DNA of 64,000 nucleotides from Cylindrobasidium torrendii FP15055 ss-10. Its lineage: Eukaryota; Basidiomycota; Agaricomycetes; Agaricales; Physalacriaceae. Shown one piece after another: positions 34,546-43,702 of this stretch. The translations under genes and the position numbers were made by a program. Location of the stretch: contig KN880552.1 of NCBI GenBank assembly GCA_000934385.1, forward strand, positions 1-64,000. The letters run 5' to 3'. The notes under the pieces are model-generated. The model ran no database searches and was not told where the DNA came from. It saw only the letters and a list, made by a program, of their open reading frames with translations. Every line of letters begins with the position of its first letter. The stretch's first letter is position 1.

Positions 34546-36021
34546 ATGCCCCCGACGTCGGCATCAACGGCGACGGCGGCTGCACAATATAATCACCTTG
34601 CCGCAGCGTCTGGAGCTAACCTATATGGACCTTCGTCAACACCGAAGAATGTCAGCGGACACAGCGGTTACGGATCGTCGAGCAAGACGTACATGAATGC
34701 GCCCACCCCGCCTAGCGCTACTGCTGCGCCCGCCCCTGCGCCGCCCCCACCAGCATCGATCGGATACCTGAACTCGCTGACACACATTCCGGAGTCAGAC
34801 TCTCAACTACCGCTCAAGTCTTTTCTCCGCTTAGCGGAGAGCTATCGCGTCAAGGGCCAGAACCAAGAAAGGGCGAACGCGATTGAAAGTGCTTTTGTGT
34901 CGTATGGCATCGCAGCGAAATATGCGCTGGAAAGGGTGCCGAGCCATGCAGAGTACGGCGAGAAGCTGACGCGGGAGCAACGCCAGGCATTGGAGCGGGT
35001 ACGTGTTTTGCATATCATGGTGAATAACTGATTTAATATGCGATAGAATGCAGAACGTATTCTCGAGCGATTGAGTACTCTCAAGAAAGCCATCCTTGAA
35101 CGACAGGAAGAATATCGACGACGGTATGGCGAACCCCAATTTGACCAACCGCAATCAAGTCGCGCGTCCGCATCGGAAGCGGCCCAGCCGCAGATCACGC
35201 CACGATTCCAACTACCACCACTACCACTACCACCCTATCCAGTAGCTCCTGTACAATCGCGCTTGCAGCATACCGATCATACTAGCCCGTCACAGTTCCC
35301 GCCACAGGTCAAGATACCACCCATTCCTGGCATTCCACTCGCTCCCGTTCAATCGCGCTTGCAGCCTACCGATCACGCCAGCCCGTCACATTTCCAACTA
35401 CCACCCTATCCAGTAGCTCCTTTTCGATCGCGCCTGCATCCTAGCAGTCATGCTAGCAAGTCTATACCTAAAACTACGGGGATATCGGAGGACCCACAGC
35501 AGCCATCTGTGCTACCAAAACCTGCAGATCGAAATGAGCACCCTGCGTATCAACCCGAGCCATCATCGGCTTATCGACCTGAACCGTCTGCCTACCGGGG
35601 CAAACCTTCGTCGTACACCCTCGCATCTAATATGCCAAATGTGACTGTAAACCAAGACGAGGCTTCCCCTTACACACGCACGTCGGACGACGCTAACCTG
35701 CCAGTGGAAATGATAGACCAGTTTGCGCTGCAGCTTGCCATGCAGGAGCAACAGCGCCTCCAGCCACCTACTCAGCTCCCGTCACAGTCAAGTGTACGGG
35801 ATAGCACGAACGCACAAGAGGTACGCGTGAACGCCCCTACGCAGGGTATAATTACTCATGATGCTGCTGGCGTAGATATCTCACGCGGAGGTAACGATAC
35901 CAGAGCACAGCAACATCCCTCTACAGGATCGTATGGACCAGTACCAAGAGGTGACGACGAGCTACCAGATGATAGCTGCATCATTTATGCTTCTCTAGTC
36001 TTTAGATACCTGGCCACCTGA
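34546..36021 (+). CDS. USP8-dimer-domain protein (AMSH-like N-terminus), catalytic domain absent
   Basis: Exons 34546-34998 and 35047-36021, intron GTACGT...GATAG of 48 bp. After a Ala/Pro-rich start, residues about 85-170 (LPLKSFLRLAESYRVKGQNQ, AFVSYGIAAKYALERVPSH, REQRQALERNAERILERLS) form a helical domain like the USP8 dimerisation/MIT-like domain of AMSH and USP8 deubiquitinases, which act at endosomes with ESCRT. A Pro/Gln-rich part follows, with three tandem units of VAPVQSRLQ type spaced by (T/S)DH(T/A)SPS (35230-35450). A helix DQFALQLAMQEQQRLQ comes next. No JAMM or UCH domain is found before the stop. The last 90 nt overlap kinase k3 in another frame. A truncated enzyme gene, an adaptor-like derivative, or the 5' part of a fusion with k3 are all possible. 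Confidence 0.6.
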
Positions 36022-38514
36022 AGATGCCGAAGGCCGCCGCCGATGCCTCCGCAAGATGATGCGCCTTGCAAAAAGGAGTGGAATTTTCCCAAGGTCGATG
36101 TACTGCTCTGAGGTACAACTCGACAACTGGGAGTCACGTGGGGAAGGTGGATATGCTGTACGTCGTCGGCGTATACTTTCAGATGTTACTCATGCCGTTC
36201 AGTATGTGTACAAAGGTGTATACAAGGGCAAAGCGGTCGCTGTCAAGGTTCTCAAGCCAACTATCGGCAGGAAGGAGACTTGGCAGGTATTGAGTTGGAA
36301 ATTCGACGCAGGTGGTGATACTGATATTCGACGTAGGCATGCGCCATGGAGGCTTTTCTGTGGCAACAATTGGCTCACCCCAATATCCTACATTGTTATG
36401 GCGTGAATAATGAGCTCGAGATTGATCGCCGCTCGTCTGTTTGCCTTGTATTCCCTTGGATGCCCAATGGGGATCTTCGCCATTACATCCAGGATAAGGT
36501 TCCATTCGGCTACGATGACAAGTTTCCTCTGGATGCGGTGAGCGAGCATCTCGGTGAATGGAGTGATAGTTCGCTGAACGCAATAGCTCAAGGACATTGC
36601 GCGCGGTCTCAAATACCTTCATGAGCACGACCCTCCGATTGTGCATGCTGATATTAGATGTGTACGTGTGTGGAGACTAGCTTATGCCACTCTTGTTTAG
36701 GGCCTAGCATGGGTGCATCCGGATGACATCCGGATTCGTATCCGCAGGTTTCGCGTGGTCTTGGTCAGCACCTGCATCCGTATCCGAACCTGCTAGGCAG
36801 ATACGGATCGGGTTCAGATACGGATACGGGAACTATCCGGATGACACACAATGAACCTGCTCTTTGCAGCGCCACATGTAAATTACCAAGTCAATCATCC
36901 CCAATCGCACTTGTAGAGTATAATATACCTATATTATACTATTCTAATCCTTATCCTGGTGATTTGGGAGCTTCCCCGCCATTGCTTTCTCTAAACACGC
37001 CTCTAGTAGAAAAAGAGATAGGCTGTAAGTAATAATATATTACCTGATATTACCGATTGATTTAAGAAATGGAAAGTGCAAGGCCCAGGATACAGACAAG
37101 TAAGATTTAGAGAAGCGTTGCAAACCATCGAGTTTGCGAGTCTTAAATGGATAGAGGGGAAGAAACGTGTAAAACCGCACTGCGCGGCATGCTTGTTTGT
37201 GGCTTTCAACGCTGAGAAATGTGGTCTTAAATTTTATCTGTTGCAGCGCTCTCAAGCTCAAGTCTCAAAAGCTCGATCGCTGTGAGTTACAATATCTTGT
37301 CATTAAGAGCTCCCTCAGACACGGAACAGCGGGGGCGATTCCCTAATTGCGAATCATGTGCCTCGCGCCGCCCCGCAGAAGTTCGGGGACCTCCAACAAC
37401 GCCCGCGCCCTTCTGCGCGCTCTCCGACGCTGTAGACATTGCCTGTCGAGTAGAAAATGCAAGGAAACTGTGATGGGCAACACTTGTGAGATTTTTGTTG
37501 TGACCCCAGTTCCATTGGTGGTATGCAGCGCCGCCACAGTTGTGAGTGACACCGGCGGTGGGCGCGAGTTGATGGATTTCTCGTCCCAGCGCTGCCGCTT
37601 TTGTAGAGCTTACAACACGAATTTTGCCTGCGTTGGCTGTGGCACACCCGTCTACATTTCTAGCATACTTTCACAACTCTTTTGGCATCGTCAACGACGT
37701 CGGGGGGCGCACAGGAGGACGCGGGCGTCGTTGGACGTCCCCGAACTTCTCTGACGCGGCGCGACGAATATGAATCGGACTCACCACCGCTCATTTGAGC
37801 CTTGTCAAACCACCTTCATTATCTGCGGATGATCCGCATATGTACCCATCAAACTGCATATCCGTATCTGTATCCGAGCTGTACATAGCTGGGCAGGTAT
37901 CCGTATCCGTGTTACCAAATCCGTCTGAAAAACCGCAGGTATCCATCTGCGGATTATCCGGATATGGCCTATCCGTGCTAGGCCCTACTCTTGTTGACCA
38001 TCAGGCGGTAGGCCAATGTGCTCGTTAAACAAAACATGTCGTGCTGTATCTCGGATTTTGGACTGTCATTTCCTACCGAATTCACCCTCACCTCGCATCG
38101 AGGCGATGTTCCGGGAACCATTCGTTTCATGGCCCCAGAGGTACTTTCTCCTCCTGAAGATATAGATTTCAAAATCCTGAGGCGCAAATACTACGACACC
38201 CCAGCCCGTGATGTGTATTCATTTGGATGTGTTATTGCTGAGGTTCGTAGGACTGTCAGTCTGCGAACTGCGTATTGACGGTGCACTGTGTGTAGATCTA
38301 TACCGCAGATGAGCCCTTTTCCTGGCTCAATAATTCCGGCCAAATCACAGTCGCTCTATGTCTGAGACACTTTGAGCCGTGGAGAGTAAAGCCGGCTTCT
38401 ATCACACCTGAACTTTGGGACCTTGCTCGTCGCTGCTGGTCTACACAACCGGCTGAGCGACCGAGCACCGGAAGATTGTATAGCTCGTTAGAAATCTTAC
38501 ACTGGGAGTGGTAA
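35933..38514 (+). CDS. k3: TKL-like protein kinase with intact DFG, hAT element in intron 5
   Basis: Seven exons: 35933-35950, 35999-36157, 36203-36286, 36337-36537, 36587-36661, 38012-38242, 38296-38514; 987 nt, 328 aa. Exon sizes 18, 159, 201, 75 and 231 equal those of k2. Motifs: MDQYQ start, GRRRCLRKMMRLAK, YKGKAVAVKVLK, HPNILHCYGVNNELE, FPWMPNGDLRHYIQDK, IVHADIR and ANVL, CCISDFGLSF (intact DFG), FMAPEVLSPP, DVYSFGCVIAE, CWSTQPAERPS. HAD replaces HRD; the catalytic Asp and Asn, the DFG Asp and the VAVK Lys are all present. Intron 5 is 1350 nt because of a 1290-bp transposon; without it and one target duplicate the intron is 52 nt like its paralogs. All exons are open, so it is probably functional if the long intron is spliced. 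Exon 1 lies inside the preceding ORF in another frame. Confidence 0.8.
36690..36697. repeat. 8-bp target-site duplication, left
   Basis: CTCTTGTT directly before the hAT element, identical to 37988-37995 after it. Confidence 0.95.
36698..37987. mobile_element. Non-autonomous hAT-type DNA transposon, 1290 bp
   Basis: Perfect 12-bp terminal inverted repeats TAGGGCCTAGCA / TGCTAGGCCCTA and a perfect 8-bp target duplication CTCTTGTT, the combination that defines hAT elements. Both ends (36712-36845 and 37820-37975) are packed with ATCCG-type short repeats in both orientations (ATCCGGAT, ATCCGTATCCG), as in the subterminal transposase-binding arrays of hAT elements. No hAT transposase domain is readable inside; the longest internal frame (37347-37754) is Cys-rich but unlike a dimerisation domain. 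A long inverted repeat is nested at 37362-37765. Identical termini and duplication suggest a recent insertion. Confidence 0.95.
37362..37765. repeat. Nested long-arm inverted repeat inside the hAT element
   Basis: Arms 37362-37443 and 37684-37765 align without gaps over 82 bp as reverse complements, about 80 percent identical by eye; the best core is AGAAGTTCGGGGAC. Weaker pairing goes on about 13 bp outward. The loop is 240 bp. May be a foldback element captured by the transposon, or the stem of a hairpin transcript. Confidence 0.85.
37988..37995. repeat. 8-bp target-site duplication, right
   Basis: CTCTTGTT directly after the hAT element. Confidence 0.95.
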
Positions 38515-40654
38515 CAGAACGATGAGGATTGAGATGAACAGTAGCAGCCTTTTATACACGAGCAATACCGCCTCATAGCTAGAACGATACGTATATGGGA
38601 ATGGATAGGGTGAAGGGCTCGTATAAATCACGAGCCCACTCGAGCGTCCGTATTTGGTCCGTCTCGTGTGATGCAGGGGGAAAACATAAGTAATATACCA
38701 GAGGAAACCATAAACCGTTGGCACGCTTGAGGCCTAGCCTCCAAGCGATGCCCATAACCCTCGCCACTACCCTAAGCCCTAGCAGTCGAGCCCTCTAACC
38801 TTCGAGTGGCTTGACGCGCCTTCCAAAGCGGTCAACCACTTAATCGAGGTTTGGCCGATCTCCAACACGTTGAGCCCAAATTAACTTACGACGATAGCGG
38901 CAACAGGATCAAAGCCCAAAAGAAAGAGTAAATTGGATATGTTGTAGTCAAGGCAAGATCCTGTTGTTGTAGCTCACTAGTCTACCCTTGACATGCGGAG
39001 CTCGATGCACTCAGAGGCATCAGGCAACATTGCTCGCGTCGATATGTACAACAAATAGCATCCACAAGAATAAATCAGTGCGTCGCATAGACAATAGCAT
39101 TCGCCTGTTTCGAAGTTGTACATGCGGTAGAGAGGAATAGAAAAGTATTAGCAGCCACACCAACCTCGTAGTTTCCGGCGAAAACCCGCGCAATGTGCGA
39201 GGAGATCTCTACACCACACTCCGTCGTTGCAAGAGTTCTGAGTCCTAACCAAGTGCTGTCGTTGGATGATGAGAAGTCCGTGAGCTTAAGATACAGTGAG
39301 CGCGGCCCTCGTACGTCTTGGTAGTCGTGCCCACAATTCACACAAAGCAGAGACGCGAAACTTGATGAGAAATTCGCTTTACTCGTTCGGTTGGTCGATT
39401 CCCCCCCTCAGGCATGCGATGCGCGCGCAGCGGGCCGACGCCTACACGGTCAAGTGCTAGATTCATGTCAGCATCAAGTATAGCAAGGTCAAAGAGACAT
39501 ACATATAGCCAAATGACATCCCCATGGGGGCTGCGCCATCCTTGTCCTTGACCTCATGAACGAATCTGTGTTTGCTCTTGCGGAAGAGCGTATCCAGATC
39601 TAGAACAGGTAGCCTGTGTATGCATACGGCGCGCTGGACCACTCCTTCGCTTCGACGCTCTCCATTCGTATCATGTATCCTTGGGAGCGAAGCCGCCTGA
39701 TACACAGGTCCCCAGCCAACGTTGGTCGCGAACTCGTCAAGATCGGTTTGGTCCTAGCGCTGAGCGGAGTCGCGGTGTCCAACGCCGCGTTGAGGTCGAT
39801 AAAGTTGTTTGCGTTAATGTTGTAGTTAAGCTGCTCTCGGCGTGCCCGCGGCCATGCCTCGTACCATTGCTATGGGAGTTCAGGCGTTTCCCAAGGCTAA
39901 TTCTGGACAATGAAAGGTAAGGAGCGACGTGCTGCACAACGATGCCGAAGAATGGATGAGATTCAGCAAGGTTGCATCGCTTGGATGAAGCTGACGGAGA
40001 GGTAGCCCGCGGGTCAACCATGTCAATGTCCGGCAGCGCAGTTTGAACAGTTCAATACCCCAGCGAGTTCATGGGATGGATGGGAAGCGCGCGGGTATTG
40101 GTCGTAAAGGCGCGCGGGTACTGGACGCAGCGTTGGGAGAGCCAAGTATGTAGGACAGTGTTGTCGCATTGGCATAGGCGCGATAAGTAGGGCATGGATT
40201 GTAGAGGCGCAGATTAGTAATAAGTAGTCCTGCGTTTGCGAAAATGTTAAGCACGGAAAGAGAGAAATTTCATAGTAGACGCACTACATGAAGGCGACGT
40301 CGCTCTGCCCAATTCAGAGCATGCTCGCTCAAAATCTTGTCTCCCCTCCCCATTGAATATTGAAGTCCCGATTCCATTCGACTTGATTTGTGCATGCGGA
40401 GTCGTACAGGAAGAGCATCGCCGTTGGGTGATGACAGGAAGAAGCGAAACCAGGTGCACAGCCACCGCCCGCCGCAACCTGATCGGCGCGGCCGCGGCGG
40501 ATCGCCTACTTCAGGCCTACTTAACCTTGAACTTCTAACATCTCACGTCGGCGTTATGTACCAGTTCTTGACGACGAGTTTTCTGATGAACTTCCTTCGC
40601 GTCTGTTCGGTCGAGAAATCATTGGCGTCGAGATCTGACTTATGATAGACGCGC
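38515..40654. other. No supported gene; hairpins and exon-like pieces
   Basis: Contains two inverted repeats (38615-38637 and 38901-38966). Minus-strand frames at 39075-39341 (YLKLTDFSSSNDSTWLGLRT, CGVEISSHIARVF), 39463-39705 (DLDTLFRKSKHRFVHEVKDK) and 40069-40254 (LRLYNPCPTYRAYANATTLS) look like protein and may be exons of one minus-strand gene of about 1.2 kb, but the joins could not be phased and no family is recognised. Confidence 0.35.
38615..38637. repeat. Perfect hairpin GGGCTCGT / ACGAGCCC
   Basis: Two 8-bp arms around a 7-base AT-rich loop, 100 bp after the k3 stop. It could fold in the k3 3' UTR. Confidence 0.6.
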
Positions 40655-41128
40655 ATGGTTGGACAGGCTGCTGGCCAATGCCGTGGGTGCATCGTAGGCC
40701 GGCGAGAACTCACCGAGTATTCACTTGAATATGGTTTCTCTGTGTGCAATATCTGTGTGATACCGCCTCATTCCGACGTGGCTCGATTCTTCGAGTCCGA
40801 CTCGCGCATGGAGGTATGCACGGCTCGTTTAAGTCCACTATTTTGACCTCTCCGACTCTGTATCACTCACTCCCAGGGCGCACAGCTAAAACTTGGGCAT
40901 GCTGACTATGTGTGCACTGTGCAAGTGTCCAGCGACGTCTTCGTGCATTTGTCTTCGAGGGGTTATCTGGACCAATCATCTTTCACTAGGAGATTCCCTG
41001 GGATTTGGTTAATCCTCGTGGACATCTCTACCAACAATGTTTACTCCTGGACATCCAGCGCCGCGTATTCGTACTTGTCAACAAAAGCAGTAGGTTGCCT
41101 CTCGCCGGACGCTCAGCTCACTGCTTAG
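40655..41128 (+). CDS. Small spliced gene, function unknown
   Basis: Exons 40655-40813 and 40877-41128 join in phase 0 across a 63-bp intron (GTATGC...CCCAG); 136 aa. The protein starts MVGQAAGQCRGCIVGRRE, has Cys pairs (CRGC, CNIC) and continues LGHADYVCTVQVSSDVFVHL and FPGIWLILVDISTNNVYSW, a moderately hydrophobic stretch but no clear membrane helix. No family recognised. Runs convergent with D4. The clean splice and lack of stops argue for a real gene; the Met start is a guess. Confidence 0.45.
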
Positions 41129-41319
41129 GCGCCGCCAGGCTTTGGAGGTAGTTGTGATTAGGGAGGGCCCGCTTTACTGACATGAAAGCTGCTGAAAAGA
41201 TGCAACGCTTGAGCACTGAAGCTTACGGTGACTTTGTATCAAATGCTCATCTGTGACATTTGGCGCACAAACTTCGTTCTTCTTCAGAATAACATGTCCG
41301 AATAAAATACCTCGTTTGT

Positions 41320-43702
41320 TCACCCAGACTCCTCGACCGAACCCAATTCGACGTCCTCTCCATTTTCCCCACCGCACAACGCAGAAACGACGCCATTCCA
41401 TATCCCTCTTCCGTTTGTTTTGGTAGGCAGCGCACCCTCGGCGTAAGGGGTGGAATCCTCGGTGTATTGGTAGTGAGGGTACATTTCCCGAACCACAGGA
41501 TGGTACCGAGGACCGTACCGACCTTCGGTATACCACCCAAGCTCCAAGAAGATCGGGGCCATGAAATAGTGAAAGGGAACTGGTTGGCCGAGCTAGTTGG
41601 GACCTTTACAGTCGCTATGCCGAATCGTCCAATACACAAAATCGGTGTATGCTTGCTCGTCAACCTCGCCGAAGTGAATAGCGTTGCGTAAATCTTCGGG
41701 AGAGAGTAGCTTGAAAAGCCCTAGTTCGAATACCATTGCCTGCCATGTCGCTGGGGAGAGCCGAGGGATCCGGCCAAGGAGTCGGTGGGGATTACTGCAA
41801 ATCACATAGGGCATCAACATCCTGTCATCATCAAGATGAACGAGCTCTTGACACTTCTTGACCATGAAAGCAGATAATTTTCGATCGAAACCGCATGTGA
41901 CTAGGTCGAACAAATAATGCTCCTCGACATCTGTCAAAGAATGATACTCTGGGAGGTTTGCAGAGCCAGTCAAGACAAGTAGCTCTGGAGCTGCAGTTTC
42001 GGGTATTCGCTGGTTGTGGATGACCTGAGCTAAATGATGCCCCAAATGGCATACACTGCGAATATCTCGTTCTAGCTTGTCCAAAGATACGGCGTCAGAC
42101 GAATATTGGATTTCTTTGAACTTCGGAAGTGGGAACCCACGAGCAACTTGGTAAAACTCATTGGTATGAGCAGTCCGAGGAACCTTTGGGGTGTGAATGC
42201 CAAAGAAGTGTGCGGGGAACGCGCCAACAGACTGAAAGATCAAGGATTTTGCCGATGAGCTACTTGTTGTGTTGGACACCCAGACGAGAGCGTTGCATGC
42301 TTGTGCGGCAAGTAGCTGTATGTCTCCGGAGTCTTTCGAGATGGCGGCGTCTCGTTCTGCGAGCCTGGAGTTCGGGCGCGGATTATGGCTAAATGACGCC
42401 GCCCAACACAGAATGGACGAAAGGATGTCGGAGAATGTTGTTCTATACGGCGATTGAACATATACCACGGCAATAATGATCGAGAAGAAGTATAGAGAAA
42501 AGAGTGTTCCAGAAATGATTCCGACAATGATAGCGACTGTCCGTTGAAGCGGCGCCAGAAAAATGACGAGTCCCAGCAGGAACAGTCCGAGAGCCAAGTG
42601 TAGGACGGTAGGAAGTAGACCAATGATGGTACGGACTGCCCACTTTTCCATTCCGTCGTAGCGGAACTGGCGAATGAATGCCCGCTCGCGAGCTGAGCCA
42701 GAGATGAACGAAGAGTACTGTCGAATCCACTGCTTGGAGAGGACTGCAAAAAGCGCAGACGACAGACTCAGTGTCAGGCTCGTGAACCACAAGGCGTTGA
42801 CCCATACATCAGAGCGTGCTACTGACGCCGCCGTATCTGTAGACGGAATGTCGCGCACCGATGTACCCGCCGCTATAGCGCGCTGCACAGAGACAAGCTC
42901 TACAAGCAGCGCGACCGCAATAGCCGATTTGTCTGGTAAAAGGGACTGTGACGTCTGCACAACAAACGTTGTGAGGACCGCCGAGAAAAGACCTGCCTAA
43001 GGTCCCAAGTCGGTATGGTGTTAAATCGAGTGTAGCATACGACGCACAAATACCAGCAGGATATCAAGACTATCCGCTGCTTGACCGACCATGTCCGCGT
43101 CGAAAATGGCCGCCTCGTCGTTGTACATCCACCACACACGAGCGTTTTCGGACAGTTCCTCGTGCCGTGGATCTGGTGGATATTTCTTTTCGTAGTCGGC
43201 CACTAGAGATAAATAACCCAATTAGCCCCCGAAATTCAGCTGCGACGCTCACAACGCACTGTTGTATACGCCGCCGGGCATAGTTCGGGCTTCGATGAAC
43301 TCTTTTTCGATTTTCCTCCCTGTTGTTGCTTTTTGAAGTCCCAGCAAGGTCGGAGGGAATATCTTGGATGGCTGATGCAATGGTATCTCCTGGAGGTCTC
43401 CATCGGCGTGTATGGCTCTGGAATCGTCTGTAACATAGAGTGAGGCGACGTGCAATCAGCGCTGCCACACACAACGTACCCTTGGCCTCGTCATCTGATG
43501 ATTGCGACTCAGTCTCAGAGGATTCACAAAATACATCATCTGTATGGACTTATTACAGGCGTTAAGCCTGTATGCGTGTAATATAAGCTGTGACCGACAT
43601 ACCACGCGACTCGAGCTCCTGCGAAACGACGGCTAGACTCGGAGATGATTCGGCATTTTCATTCCCAAGTTGAGAGCTTGTCAATTCGGGGCAGGATTTC
43701 AT
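41320..43702 (-). pseudogene. D4: DUF6535 membrane protein with one in-frame stop
   Basis: Five exons: 43603-43702, 43480-43539, 43260-43427, 43048-43202 (155 nt), 41320-42996; 2160 nt. Signatures ADYEKKYPPDPRHEELSE, WWMYNDEAAIFDADMVGQAA, VWVNALWFTSLTLSLSSALF, QWIRQYSSFISGSARERA, FRYDGMEKWAVRTIIGLLP, then the soluble half with LFKLLSPEDLRNAI. A TAG at 41593-41595 interrupts the frame, after which the same frame goes on for 91 codons through YFMAPIFLELGWYTEG and NGRGIWNGVVSALCGGE to a TGA at 41320, exactly where D2 homology predicts. So this is a single nonsense change in an otherwise full gene: truncated at 629 residues, read through, or a sequence error. Confidence 0.85.

Noticed and set aside
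36841..37285. Short frames inside the hAT element as transposase pieces
   Set aside because: No hAT DDE or dimerisation motif could be read; the element is treated as non-autonomous.
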